A DNA stretch of 64,000 bases from Tritrichomonas musculus (GCA_039105265.1 JAPFFF010000006.1:1-64000); one strand, 5' to 3'. Numbered from the stretch's first letter, positions 1-11,498 are shown. Numbers and translations: made by a program. The notes: generated by a model not told the origin, from the letters alone.

Positions 1-1905
1 GGTCGTAATCTTCTGTATTAGTAAGATTCACTGCACTGGTCGTAATCTTCTGATTTAGTAAGAATCACTGCGTTGATAGTAATCTAGTGTATTAGTAAAA
101 ATCACTGCACTGGTCGTAATCTTCTGTATTAGTAAGATTCACTGCACTGGTCGTAATCTTCTGTATTAGTAAGAATCGCTGAACTGGTCGTAATCTTCTG
201 TATTAGTAAGAATCACTGCGTTGATAGTAATCTAGTGTATTAGTAAGATTCACTGCACTGGTCGTAATCTTCTGTATTAGTAAGATTCACTGCACTGGTC
301 GTAATCTTCTGTATTAGTAAGATTCACTGCACTGGTCGTAATCTTCTGTATTAGTAAGAATCGCTGCGTTGGTAGTAATCTAGTGTATTAGTAAAAATCA
401 CTGCACTGGTCGTAATCTTCTGTATTAGTAAGATTCACTGCACTGGTCGTAATCTTCTGTATTAGTAAGATTCACTGCACTGGTCGTAATCTTCTGTATT
501 AGTAATAATCACTGCACTGGTCGTAATCTTCTGTATTAGTAAGAATCACTGCGTTGATAGTAATCTAGTGTATTAGTAAAAATCACTGCACTGGTCGTAA
601 TCTTCTGTATTAGTAAGAATCGCTGCACTGGTCGTAATCTTCTGTATTAGTAAGATTCACTGCACTGGTCGTAATCTTCTGTATTAGTAATAATCACTGC
701 ACTGGTCGTAATCTTCTGTATTAGTAAGAATCACTGCGTTGATAGTAATCTAGTGTATTAGTAAGATTCACTGCACTGGTCGTAATCTTCTGTATTAGTA
801 AGAATCACTGCGTTGATAGTAATCTTCTGTATTAGTAAGATTCACTGCACTGGTCGTAATCTTCTGTATTAGTAAGAATCACTGCACTGGTCGTAATCTT
901 CTGTGTTAGTAAGAATCGCTGCGTTGGTAGTAATCTAGTGTATTAGTAAAAATCACTGCACTGGTCGTAATCTTCTGTATTAGTAAGATTCACTGCACTG
1001 GTCGTAATCTTCTGTATTAGTAAGATTCACTGCACTGGTCGTAATCTTCTGTATTAGTAATAATCACTGCACTGGTCGTAATCTTCTGTGTTAGTAAGAA
1101 TCGCTGCGTTGGTAGTAATCTAGTGTATTAGTAAAAATCACTGCACTGGTCGTAATCTTCTGTATTAGTAAGATTCACTGCACTGGTCGTAATCTTCTGT
1201 ATTAGTAAGATTCACTGCACTGGTCGTAATCTTCTGTATTAGTAATAATCACTGCACTGGTCGTAATCTTCTGTATTAGTAAGAATCACTGCGTTGATAG
1301 TAATCTAGTGTATTAGTAAAAATCACTGCACTGGTCGTAATCTTCTGTATTAGTAAGAATCGCTGCACTGGTCGTAATCTTCTGTATTAGTAAGATTCAC
1401 TGCACTGGTCGTAATCTTCTGTATTAGTAAGATTCACTGCACTGGTCGTAATCTTCTGTATTAGTAAGAATCACTGCGTTGATAGTAATCTAGTGTATTA
1501 GTAAGATTCACTGCACTGGTCGTAATCTTCTGTATTAGTAAGATTCACTGCACTGGTCGTAATCTTCTGTGTTAGTAAGAATCGCTGCGTTGGTAGTAAT
1601 CTAGTGTATTAGTAAAAATCACTGCACTGGTCGTAATCTTCTGTATTAGTAAGATTCACTGCACTGGTCGTAATCTTCTGTATTAGTAAGATTCACTGCA
1701 CTGGTCGTAATCTTCTGTATTAGTAATAATCACTGCACTGGTCGTAATCTTCTGTATTAGTAAGATTCACTGCACTGGTCGTAATCTTCTGTGTTAGTAA
1801 GAATCGCTGCGTTGGTAGTAATCTAGTGTATTAGTAAAAATCACTGCACTGGTCGTAATCTTCTGCGCTGGTAGTAATCTAGTGTATTAGTAAGAATCAC
1901 TGCGT
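1..1905. repeat. 37-bp satellite array, about 51 copies
   Basis: The window opens inside a tandem array with a strict 37-bp period (GGTCGTAATCTTCTGTATTA then about 17 bases ending CTGCACT). Two subtypes alternate: a common one with GGTCGTAATCTTCTG and a rarer one with G(A/G)TAGTAATCTAGTG. The rarer marker GCGTTGGTAG occurs at about 366, 921, 1106, 1587 and 1809; these gaps are all multiples of 37 (555, 185, 481, 222). The last units are truncated near 1866. The array continues beyond the left edge, so its true size is unknown. It has no coding frame, because 37 is not a multiple of 3. Confidence 0.97.
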
Positions 1906-4900
1906 CAATTAGAAAATATAATTATGAACTTCTAACAAATAAACTGTCATTTTTGAGTAGTTTATTTATTTTATTCAAAAAGTTCCTACATAAACCATTG
2001 GATCATACAAATATTTTTGAGAAAAAAAACTTTTCAAAAGAAAAGAAGAAAAGGATATGAATCTATTTAAAAGAAAAGAGTCATTAAGTCATATTAATAA
2101 TTAAATAGAATACTTAAATATATATCTATTATATATAAAAATATTTTATTATGTGCTATATATCTGAAGATAAATATATATTTTAAATATGAAATATTGT
2201 TTGTACAGTATTATTCAATTTTTTTTAATTTTAATTATGTATATTTTAATTAATTTTCATATTTATTTTTTATTTTTAAGATATAACTTAATATATATAT
2301 ATAATTATATTTATAAAAATGTTCCAAAATCAGTTTTTTAAAAAATTAAAAAAGATAAATGTATTTTCGCAGAGAGCCTCTCAATTTGCGAAGATGATTT
2401 GAATTGATACAACCGAATAAGCTTTCAAATGAGAAACTTTTTCTTAAGATTTTTATATCTCAAAACCCCTACATTCGATTATGTTTTTACCAAATAAATT
2501 TTATTAAATATTAAATAGTATTCTTATTAATATAAGTTATATTGAAGAATTCGATTTTCCATAACCGCCGATTTCGGATCCCCTTTATATTAACTTTTAC
2601 TTTTTTTACATCACATTTTTTATTAACGGATTTTTAACGTAACTTTTTTAAAAATCGTAAAAAAAAGGGTGTATTTATATTTTTTAGACAAAAAAAACCA
2701 AAAAATAATTTTATAATTTATAAAATCAGTAACATTTATAATGATATTTTGAGTGATAGGACAAAAAAAGATATTTATGATGAATATTGAGTTTTCTTTA
2801 CTTAATTCCTCAAAAATTCTCAATGCAATTGATTGGTATTCGCATGTTGTGTATTTCTGATAATTCATTATTGTTTGATCATTTGTTTTCGAGTTGAAAT
2901 TATAATTTTAATCTTTAAAATTTTTAACTGAAAAAAAATTTTTTTGATCGTTATTTCCAAAAAAAATACAAGAAGCATGATTCATTAAATAAAAATGTAT
3001 TTTTGTTTATACAATATATTATTATTTATTAATTTATTAAAGTTATTGTTATTTATTATTTAAAAGCCAAGATACGAAAAAATAGGTATGTTCAAAAATT
3101 GAATTGAAAGTACCATGGTACATACAATGGTACTTTTTGATCGTTAGGTTGTATACCATGGTTTGTACAAAAAGTAAAGGTTATTTCATATATTTATGAT
3201 TAGTATCACTTGTATATTATTTTTTTGTTTTGCAAAAATTAGTTTTTTTGAAAATATTAATATCACAATATCTAATTACCACTTTTTTAAAATTCGAATA
3301 TGAGTAAAAAAATAAAATATTTAGATCATGATTTTATAATTACTCTTATTTTTCCTGTTCATTCTATATCAGGTCCGATGATCTATTCCATTTTAAATTT
3401 GAATGAAAAGATATTCAATCGATGTGTGAGGAAACTAAAAAATACGTTATTTTTAAATATATATTTTTTTAGTTTTAAGCTTATCTTGATTATATTTGCA
3501 GATATAAGTTATATATTCTAGGATTATTAATTATATTATATCATTGTGGATACTTTTTTTGGGCCAATTGCATATTAATTTTTTGGATATATTTCATCAA
3601 ATATTTCTCAATTATACATTTTTTTGTTATATATAAATTTATTTATTTTTTAATTTGATATCCATTATTATATTTTCCATTATTATTAGAATATTATTGT
3701 GATTTATCGAGAAAAAATATAATATTAAAAATTATAAAAAATCATTATTATCTCAATATTTATCTAAAATGTTAAAAATTAAAACATTTATTAAATTTAT
3801 AAATTATATATATATATTGTGTATATGATATATTCCAGTTATTTCTTGCCAATTTATCGGATGATATATCATATCATTGTGAGTTTTATTTAATTTATTA
3901 TAAATAAAAAAATATTCAATTGTTTATGTATTATTTTTATAATAAACTAGTCAATTATTTTATTTTTTCTATGCTCAATTGAATTTGAAAGAGTTAAGTG
4001 ATACTTTTTTGAAATAAATAAAAAATGTAAAATATAGAAAATTAAAAAAATATTTATATATATATCCAGCATGATTATAATTAATTATATAATATTACCA
4101 TCTAATAATCTTTGGTATTCTTTTATTTATATATAATGATTAGTATTAAGTATTTGATATATTATTATATGAAATTAATCCGATTTTATAAATTCTGAAT
4201 AAAGTGAGATGTTTCATATCACATCAATCAATAAGATAAAATCATAAATATTTTTTTGTTTTATTTTATTGTAAACTAATTATAATCATATGTATTATAT
4301 ACATTATAATATAATAAATATAGCAAATTATGGATGAATATATATATATATCTAAAAGAAGATATTAATATTTGAAACTAAAAGTTCAGAAAGGTACCGA
4401 AACTCTGTATGCTGGGGTAAATCGAACTTTAGGATTGCTTTTGATTCTTTATATATTAAATATATAATTATAATATATTTTTGCAGGTTTTCACAGATTG
4501 AATTTTTTTATAATTTGTTTTTTCGCGAGATATTAATGTTTTTTGGAATTTTATTTCAAAAAGTGAAAATTAAAAGATTTTCAAATTTCAAAATGTAACT
4601 GCGATATATTGTAATATTTATAATATAATTATTATATTATGTATTTTTTATATTTTATATAATTTATATAATGATAATTTAATTATTTATTTCAATTATA
4701 TTTGCTATATATTAATATTTGAATATTTTTTAAAATTGAATTCATAGAAATGAGAAGATTCAAATTTCAAATTGTAGCTAATATATACAATATTGTTAAT
4801 ATTTATATTATTATATTATTATTTATATAGGTTTTTATTTTATGTTATTGTCTTAAAAATAATATAATTTTATTTTATAAATTTATATATTCATATATTC

Positions 4901-5084
4901 ATATTTATATAATATTAAATTTATGAACAAAACTTTTTGGCAAAAAGTAGATGTTGAGATATTGAAAATAAACAACACCCTTAAAAAAAAAGGTATGGAA
5001 ACTTCTATCCACTCGACAGACCCTTAAATAAAAAAATAAATTTATTTTAATATCCAATTTTTTTAATGAACTCATTTTTAGTTG
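1906..5084. other. AT-rich non-coding region
   Basis: About 3.2 kb of very AT-rich sequence with no frame I would call a gene; the short open frames at 2623-2868 and 3300-3521 look like chance. Visible structure: an initiator-like TTTACTTTTTTTACATCACA at 2596-2615, a small palindrome cluster (AAAGTACCAT facing ATGGTACTTT, about 3105-3140), and a less AT-rich patch at 2365-2470 that may be old coding DNA. Confidence 0.7.
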
Positions 5085-5087
5085 AGA

Positions 5088-5440
5088 ATATTCTTTAGTA
5101 ATGAATCATCTTAATCGTCTTCTGTAATGAATCTTCTTGATCTTCTTCTTCTTTAGAGAATCTTCATGATCCTCTTCTATTGGGAATCTATTTGATCCTC
5201 ATCTGTTAGGAATTTTAATCTTTTTATGTAATGAATCTTCTTGATTGTCTTCTGTTGGGAATCTTCATGATCGTATCTTGCTGAAAATCTACTTTATCGT
5301 CTTTTGTAATGAATCTTCTCGATCTTCTTCAATTAGGAATTTTAATCTTTTTATGTAATGAATTTTTTGATCTTCTTCTGTTAGGAATTTTAATTTTCTT
5401 CGGTAATGAATCTTCTTGATCTTCTTGATCATCCACCTTT
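5088..5440. repeat. Degenerate 26-29-bp tandem repeat
   Basis: Repeated variants of GAATCTTCTTGATC followed by (G/T)TCTTCTGTTAGG, roughly a dozen copies with drifting length and many substitutions. It is far more diverged than the satellite at the left edge, so it is older or under less homogenisation. It ends just before the 97-bp miniature element and the Helitron remains. Confidence 0.7.
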
Positions 5441-5520
5441 GAGCTTCCCTCGAAAAGTGTCTTATTCATTATATCAAATGAGTTCTAAAAAAAATTCGAA
5501 AAAATTATCCTTTATAAATA

Positions 5521-5617
5521 CAGTCTGTACATTTTAAATCGGCCATTTTAACTGATATTTGGCCATATAATGACCTTTAAAAGTGTTAAAAAGGGCCGAT
5601 TTGAAATGTGTTGACTG
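5521..5617. mobile_element. 97-bp mariner-like miniature element (MITE)
   Basis: Imperfect inverted repeats of about 30 bp: left CAGTCTGTACATTTTAAATC, right (reverse complement) CAGTCAACACATTTCAAATC, both continuing into GGCC. The element starts CAGT, ends ACTG and is flanked by TA on both sides (5519-5520 and 5618-5619), as expected for Tc1/mariner target duplications. It has no coding capacity. It could instead be the 3' hairpin of the neighbouring Helitron, but the TA flanks and symmetric ends favour a MITE. Confidence 0.6.
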
Positions 5618-5677
5618 TATTCCAATATATTGTTAACATATAATAGCATAATGATAAATAAATTTTTAGTATATTAG

Positions 5678-6373
5678 TTAATCATTCGTGTTATCCTCTT
5701 CATTATTTAGAATTTCTTTTCCAATAGCTTGAATAACACCATTGTTATGGAATAATGGCCCCTCTTCTGGAAATTTTTCTGGGCTAAATAATCTGACATC
5801 TGCTAAATTTTTAACTCTACTTAGAGCAACATAAAAAGATCCATGAGCAAAAGCATCTTTAGATATATTAATGGCTACTTTTTTCAGAGTTTGTCCTTGT
5901 ACCTTATGAGCAGTAACACCATAACACAGTTTAATTGGATATTGATAAAATGAAATTTTTGCACAATATGGTAAATCGGTTTCGCAGATCAAATGTCTAA
6001 TTATTTCCACAGAATCTTCATTGCCATCATCAGTTAAATTTTTAAATTTAATTAATAATATTGGTGAATCTGAGCCATTCTTGCCATGTTCCATAATGTT
6101 TTCAACAAACCCAATTCTGCCATTAACTAAACCTGCTGAACTATCTATATTCTTCAAAAGCATGACTTTACATCCAATTGCAATTTTTAAGTGAACAGGA
6201 ACTAAATTAGAATTTTTCCTTAAATAATATTTCATATAAGAAATGTCTTTATCACTTGGATGAATAAATTTGGTTAAATTGCTCCTATTATTTCCGTGTA
6301 AATAAGAAATCTGTGGTTTCTTTATGAACAAACCGTCAAAAACTTTTATTGAATCGCAATGATATTTGTTCAA
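5678..6373 (-). pseudogene. Helitron helicase, C-terminal part
   Basis: This frame has no real start codon (the first codon in the open frame is TTG) and continues the helicase. It carries VMLLKNIDSSAGLVNGRIG (PIF1 motif), GVTAHKVQGQTLKK (motif V) and FYVALSRVKN (motif VI). It ends with an acidic tail, which looks like the natural C-terminus. It is the third piece of the same RepHel gene; on its own it cannot work, as it lacks Walker A and B. Confidence 0.8.
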
Positions 6374-6522
6374 TAAAAGATCATTATAAATATCTAGCAG
6401 ATTTCTTATTTACTGCTGGTACCTGAGCTAAATCACCTGTTAAAATTAATTTTAAGCCTCCAATATTTTTTCAATCATTAGATAACGAAGTTTTTTATCA
6501 ATAACATCGAAAACCTTTTTGC

Positions 6523-7790
6523 TTAACATTGTAATTTCATATTGGTCAATGCTTTTCCCTGAACATCTGAAAGTATTAATCCACAGCACAAATCATCGTC
6601 TTTTGAAAATAAAGAGAATAAAGAATGAAGAGTATGTCCATGGATTAACGCTGCCGCAATTCCTGTAGATGCAGTAACGCCATAAGGAATATTATTGAAT
6701 CTAAAATACGCCATTAAAGTTTTAATCAAGAATGATTTTCCTGTTCCTGCTTTTCCAAGAATGCAGAAATTTGTAATTAAATGAATTTCTGTAATGATTT
6801 TATCGACAATTGCTTTTTGTTGTTCGTTTAAAAGTGGATAATTTGATTCAAAAAGATTCTTTGACTCTTCTTTTTCCTTTTCTGTGAAATCAATGCATAT
6901 ATATTTTTTTAAAATGTCATTTGAAACATCAAAAGAATTTCTTGAAACAGGTTTCTCTTCCATTAAAACTGATTTAATGTCATTAATATATTGCATGCAA
7001 AGTTCAACTCTATCTTTTATTCTTTGAATTGGAGGTCGATAATTGTTTAAAACTTTCAATAAATCAGATGTATCTACTCCTTGGTTCATAAAATTTGAAA
7101 TCATCTTCTTTAAATGCGTTTCTGTATATCTGAGCAATTGAATATGATATATTAAATATAAGCCTATTCCAGGATTTATTTCTGGGAAGAAAGGTTTACA
7201 TAATCCATGATACTTAATTGCATCCAATGGATCGGAGAAGCTTAGCATCATATCCTCTTCACTTCTCCAGCAACCTGATATTAATAAATAATGATAATAA
7301 AAATTTACCTCTTGCTGGAAGAAATCAAAGTTCTTAAAAGTAACTATTCTTGGATTTGCCAACTTCTTTATTTTTAAGCGAGTTGCATTGGGCAAGCCTT
7401 CGCTTTTATAAAGAAAACCTAATTCAATTGACATATCCAAATTTAGATTCTCTAATTCCCACTTTGATCCTGGGGCCAAAGAATTTTTGGGGCGAGCTAA
7501 TGTGTTTTTAGCTGGTGGTTCAATTATTCTTAAATTTCCTGCTGAATTAATGTCATATAATGAAAAATACTCTAAAATTGTTAATCTATCTAAATAACTT
7601 GGTCTATTGAAGTATTTTTCAATTATGTCGATCTGTTTTTGTTTTCCATTTTTGTTAGCTTTTGTTGTTCGTAATGATGGCGGAACTGTGCCTATAAAGA
7701 TAGAACCAATATCTTTTTCTGAAAAAGTAAATGAAAATATTCTTGCAACTGCTTCTTCAACTGAAACAACTCTTGCTCTAAATCTTAGTT
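6523..7790 (-). pseudogene. Helitron helicase, N-terminal part
   Basis: The frame is open from about 7790, well upstream of any usable start, and reads RARVVSVEEAVARIF, a typical linker between Rep and helicase. The helicase begins near NEQQKAIVDKI and has a clear Walker A, GKAGTGKSFLIKTL (about 6734-6757), followed by GVTASTGIAAALIHGHTLHS (motif Ia/Ic region) of PIF1-type helicases. The frame is lost after KALTNMK. The next helicase motif, TGDLAQVPAV, sits in the gap before the following fragment. Confidence 0.8.
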
Positions 7791-8243
7791 TATCGTCAAT
7801 TTTTTTCCATCAATTATCATATTTGGCTCAGGTTTGAAATTGTATTTTAAGTCGTAATTAATTCCATTGGTAGAGCCAAATGGCAACTCTTCTGATCTCA
7901 GAACATTTACATGAGTATGAGAATTTGTTTGTGCAATTAATAAAGGACAAAAATCAACTGTTCTATCGTTTTTTTCATATCTTTTCAATTCAATAAATCC
8001 TTCATCATTATAATGTGTGAAAAGTACTAGCTTTTTTGGGAAATTGAATCTACAAACTCTCCCTTTTTTGAAACAACCAACGCAGTTATGTATCATATAT
8101 CCTTTTATTTTTGAATGTAATTCTGTACAAAATTCTTGAGGCAATTCAGCAAAAATATTCTTATCTATTTGTTCAATATTCAGCATGTTTTCAAGCCATA
8201 TTAATGAATGAACATGTGGTGTACCTCTTCCTTGAAATTCCAG
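7785..8243 (-). pseudogene. Helitron Rep (HUH nuclease) fragment
   Basis: The open frame runs upstream of its first ATG (8186) to about 8243 and reads EFQGRGTPHVHSLIWLENM. The His-Val-His (codons at 8208-8216) after an RG is the metal-binding HUH motif of Helitron Rep proteins. Upstream, in another frame, LVPFKEVFKNGFNYLFNSAG and GNCTH continue the family pattern, so a frameshift lies in the T-run near 8250. A Cys-rich stretch (NCVGCFKKGRVCRFNFPKK) follows the HUH motif, as usual in this family. Only part of the nuclease domain survives. Confidence 0.8.
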
Positions 8244-8340
8244 CCTTCAAAAAAAATGGGTGCAATTTCCCAATCCAGCAGAATTGAATAAATAATTAAA
8301 TCCATTTTTAAATACTTCCTTGAAAGGTACGAGAAATACT

Positions 8341-9090
8341 TCCTTTCAAAAAGTTTTTAGTATACTAACTTTTCTCGTGCCTGATTGTAAACAAAAAAGT
8401 TAAGAGTACTTCTTCCTGGTAACATTTTCGACATAAATTTATTTTTTAAAAATTTTAAATATGTAAATTTAATACTATATCATGCTTTTTAATTTTTTAA
8501 TTCTGGTGAATATTAAGATATTTTAAAATTAATAAATTTTGTCAAAAAGTGGAAAAAATGTTATTATTCAATGAGTTAATTCAAATAGAATACAAAACAC
8601 ATACACATTTTCTTATTGTTAGAAGTGAGAAATGCCTGAATAAATGACTTCAAATAATTTATTATTTAATGTAAAGTATTTTTTATCAAAAATATTCATT
8701 TTATTTGAAGTCATAAACTAATACAATTTACAAATTAAATCTCCAGACAATCAAAATATCGATATTTTGAGGAAATATTATATATTAATCAGGGATAAGT
8801 AGCTTTTCTTCTATAATCTTTGCTTAATATAAGATCTTGATGAATACACTTTTAATAAATCCAGGGAATTTATGATTGTTTGACGATTTTTGACTTTACG
8901 AAATCTTTTTGCATAAACAATATACCAAAAATATGACTTTACATATATAATTAAATTTTGAATAATCAGGAGGTAAAAATCATTTTTTTATAAGGTTGAT
9001 AAAAAATAACACAAAAATTTTTATTTTATTTCATTGAAATTACTTTTTCAACAGTGATGTGCTAAATTTTTGAATTTCAATTCGATCAAA
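8341..9090. other. AT-rich intergenic region
   Basis: No gene seen. A short inverted repeat GGTACGAGAAA / TTTTCTCGTGCC (about 8317-8382) spans the place where Helitron homology stops and may mark a rearrangement point. The stretch just before 9091 holds TCAATTCGATCAAA, a plausible initiator for the ankyrin gene. Confidence 0.55.
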
Positions 9091-10422
9091 ATGGAAGCTG
9101 TTCTACTAAATGCCATTAACCTTGACGATACGCAAAAGTTTAGGGCTCTTACTTACGGGAAAGATGGTACATTTCAAGTCGATGGTCAATATTTAACTCA
9201 AATTTGCGCTTTAAATGACGCTCCAGGATGTATGGCTTTAAGTATTTTAATGGGTCAACCAGTTAATCTCGAAGGTGATGCTATGGCACCATTGAACTGT
9301 TCTTCACTTTCTGGAAGTGTTGAAACAGCCATTCTTCTGATCGAAGCTGGCGCTCATATTAATTCCGTTTATAATGGTGAGACTCCTTTAATGATGGCAA
9401 TTCGAAACTCAACCTTTGAACATGTTGATATTCTTCTACAAGCAAAAGCAGATTTAGTACCTATAGAATACGCTGCTCGTTATGCCAGAACAACAGATAT
9501 ATTACTTCCTTTCATGGAAATTGGCGATAAAGATGTTGCACTGACTGAAGCAACAACAACAGGAAGAGTTGAAAATGTAAAATGCTTGTTAGAGCATGGA
9601 GCAAAACCAAGTTTAATGACATTACTTGTTGCATGCTCATTTAACTTCGATAAAATAGTTAAAATACTTCTTGATGCTGGTGTCCAGGCTGACGATACCG
9701 CTATGCAAACTTGCATTTTCTGGAACTCTATTGAATCAATGGAAGAATTAGTTAAATGGGGATTACCCATTATTCCATTTGACATTCATTATGCTATTAT
9801 GCATAATAAACCAAATCCACTTACTTATCTTCTTGATCATAAACCAGATTTAATTGAATGCGAAATTAATGGCACACTCCCTGTTCATGTTGCAGCCCGC
9901 CATGGACGTACAGAATGCCTTCGAATTCTTATCGAACGTGGAGCAAGAATCAATTGTACCGATAACTTAGGTTGTTCACCACTCCATTGGTCAGCTATTC
10001 GAAAGAATCCGGACACAATGAAACTTCTTCTCGCCAATGGAGCATATGTTAATATAAACGAAGATGATAAATATGAGCCTTTAATTAGAATTCCTGATCC
10101 AGGATGGTCTCCAATTCACGCTTCCGTCGAAGGAAAAGGACAAGAAGTTGTGACTTTGCTTTTAGATAACAAAGCGAAACAAATTAAAATGTGGGATGGT
10201 AGAACTCCACTTCATATTGCTGTTATGAATTCAAGAAACGATTTATTTGAACCTCTTATGAAACATGGAGCAGACTTAAATGCTACTAATGCACAGCACG
10301 AAACGCCAATAGAACTTGCTTTGTCATATCAAAGAGAAGATTTTGCAGAAGAATTGAGGAATTTTGCTGGTCCAGATGCATTGGCAGCAAAGAACGCAAG
10401 CGATAATTTCTCCAAAAAATAA
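9091..10422 (+). CDS. Ankyrin-repeat protein
   Basis: 443 residues starting at the ATG at 9091 (MEAVLLNAINLDD). The frame is open slightly upstream, but only to a TTG, so I chose the first ATG. Repeated ankyrin signatures are clear: SGSVETAILLIEAGAHINS, GETPLMMAIRNS, TTGRVENVKCLLEHGAKPS, GTLPVHVAARHGRTECLRI, GCSPLHWSAIRK, WSPIHASVEGKGQEVVTLL, GRTPLHIAVMNSRNDLFE. About ten repeats cover almost the whole protein; no catalytic domain, signal peptide or membrane segment is seen. Ankyrin repeats bind other proteins; the partner cannot be told from sequence. Trichomonads have very large ankyrin families. Codon use is more GC-rich than the flanks, as in an active gene. The stop is TAAA, overlapping a likely trichomonad polyadenylation signal. 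Confidence 0.9.
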   Translation: MEAVLLNAINLDDTQKFRALTYGKDGTFQVDGQYLTQICALNDAPGCMALSILMGQPVNLEGDAMAPLNCSSLSGSVETAILLIEAGAHINSVYNGETPLMMAIRNSTFEHVDILLQAKADLVPIEYAARYARTTDILLPFMEIGDKDVALTEATTTGRVENVKCLLEHGAKPSLMTLLVACSFNFDKIVKILLDAGVQADDTAMQTCIFWNSIESMEELVKWGLPIIPFDIHYAIMHNKPNPLTYLLDHKPDLIECEINGTLPVHVAARHGRTECLRILIERGARINCTDNLGCSPLHWSAIRKNPDTMKLLLANGAYVNINEDDKYEPLIRIPDPGWSPIHASVEGKGQEVVTLLLDNKAKQIKMWDGRTPLHIAVMNSRNDLFEPLMKHGADLNATNAQHETPIELALSYQREDFAEELRNFAGPDALAAKNASDNFSKK

Positions 10423-10600
10423 ATTTTTATGAATACAATTGATGGCTTTCTTTTTTCATATTATACATTGAATTAGGTTGAAGTGTAAAAATCAAAACAC
10501 TCACGCATATGATATCTATAAAGATGGAAAAAAGAAACTAAATGTTTCTACTTTATGAAATTTATATGTTATTTTTTCCCTTTTTTTCTTTTTTCTTGAC

Positions 10601-10620
10601 TTTTTTTTATATCACATTTC
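10601..10620 (+). promoter_or_regulatory. Putative core promoter (T-tract plus initiator)
   Basis: A T-rich tract followed by ATATCACATTTC lies 11-30 bases before the ATG at 10631. The TCA core fits the trichomonad initiator (Inr), which sets transcription start close to the start codon. The same string recurs at 13671-13689 before the eL8 gene. No transcript data support it. Confidence 0.5.
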
Positions 10621-10630
10621 TTTAAACAAG

Positions 10631-11362
10631 ATGGAGGATCTTCAACTTTATGCAAGTTTTTGCGAACCAATTGTTTCAGATGAAACTCTTATGAATCCCT
10701 TGATCACTCCTCAAATGTATAAAGATTTAATTGAGGAACGAAATTCTTCAGAAGGGTTATGCGCGTGGTGTAAATGCCCTCATCACATAAAATATAATGA
10801 TGATACTAAAGGCCCTGTATTTTGCTCAACTGATTGCCAATTTTATAGTCAGCAATTTTTAGCTAGTTTGAGCAAACCATCACCAAAAATTTCTGTTGTT
10901 GGACCCATCGTTGAAAAATTTTCCGAACAACGTCCTCCAGTGCCTTTGAAATCGTGTAAACCAGATGATATAGAAGGACATCGTGTTCGCATTGGCCCTT
11001 ATAGAGATAATCTAAATGAAATCGAAAAATGGTTTGGCGGCTTTCCAGTTGCAACATTAAATGGCTTGACTCCTGATCAAGAAGCAGTTTTTGAATTAGT
11101 AAATAAAACTCTACGACCTTTTGGCGTCACGTTTAACAAAAATACTGATACACTTTTTTACTTTGGAAACATGAACATCGGAAATGTAAAAGCAATTACT
11201 GAAGCAGATGAGGTTTTACAAAAAGCTTTTTCAATTGCAATTTTTGATCTTCTATCTCAACAAGACATTTCTCCACTTCTAAAATCGAATAATATAACAG
11301 TTGCTCTTTATGATGATATATTTGACATAGTATCCCAAGGTTCTGAAGATAGTGTGATTTAA
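10631..11362 (+). CDS. RTR1/RPAP2-like RNA polymerase II CTD phosphatase
   Basis: 243 residues. Residues about 28-85 (MYKDLIEERNSSEGLCAWC, then FCSTDCQFYSQQFLASLS) match the RTR1/RPAP2 zinc domain: a D-x-x-EER helix, then Cys44, Cys47/Cys49 and Cys65, Cys69 as likely zinc ligands, then the S-x-x-F/Y-x-x-QL helix. In yeast and animals this family removes Ser5/Tyr1 phosphate from the polymerase II C-terminal repeats and helps polymerase import; whether it is a true enzyme is debated. The rest (residues 130-243) has no motif I recognise; human RPAP2 is more than twice as long. It is preceded by a good initiator-like site. The family call rests on motif pattern only. Confidence 0.7.
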   Translation: MEDLQLYASFCEPIVSDETLMNPLITPQMYKDLIEERNSSEGLCAWCKCPHHIKYNDDTKGPVFCSTDCQFYSQQFLASLSKPSPKISVVGPIVEKFSEQRPPVPLKSCKPDDIEGHRVRIGPYRDNLNEIEKWFGGFPVATLNGLTPDQEAVFELVNKTLRPFGVTFNKNTDTLFYFGNMNIGNVKAITEADEVLQKAFSIAIFDLLSQQDISPLLKSNNITVALYDDIFDIVSQGSEDSVI

Positions 11363-11498
11363 TTTCATGTAACATTTTGATCTTTTGTTTTGTTTCTATA
11401 CATCATATATTATTAGTAAATATGCTCATAAGAAATTAAGTAACTTTAAAAAAATATTTTTAATCACAAAAAACAAAATAAAATAAAAAAAAAAACAA

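Larger units (their letters stand above)
5678..8340 (-). mobile_element. Decayed Helitron (RepHel), 5'-truncated
   Basis: Read on the minus strand, this segment carries the C-terminal two thirds of a Helitron RepHel protein: a HUH (rolling-circle) nuclease motif, then a PIF1/RecD-type helicase. Family knowledge: Helitrons copy themselves by rolling-circle replication, with Rep nicking DNA and the helicase unwinding it. Homology starts only near 8340; the usual N-terminal several hundred residues are missing. The coding frame is broken at least three times, several at homopolymer runs (near 8250 and 7795) and once between 6373 and 6523. I did not identify confident 5'-TC or 3'-CTRR ends. It is clearly dead. 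Confidence 0.85.

Noticed and set aside
1-1905. CRISPR array
   Set aside because: Units are directly tandem with no unique spacers, in a eukaryotic setting; it is a satellite.
2623-2868. 81-codon minus-strand frame
   Set aside because: Low-complexity Phe/Ile/Lys composition of AT-rich DNA; no family pattern and no supporting context.
3300-3521. 73-codon plus-strand frame
   Set aside because: No recognisable domain, surrounded by non-coding AT-rich sequence; a few protein-like residues only.
4380-4450. Possible tRNA-like stretch (less AT-rich island)
   Set aside because: No cloverleaf could be drawn and no proper T-loop GTTCGANNC was found.
7607-7837. Plus-strand frame with a hydrophobic start
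   Set aside because: Antisense shadow of the Helitron Rep-helicase linker, which reads clearly on the other strand.
9070-9090. Upstream extension of the ankyrin gene
   Set aside because: It would need a TTG start; the ATG at 9091 is more likely in a eukaryote.
9480-9785. Minus-strand frame inside the ankyrin gene
   Set aside because: Shadow of a well-supported coding frame on the other strand.
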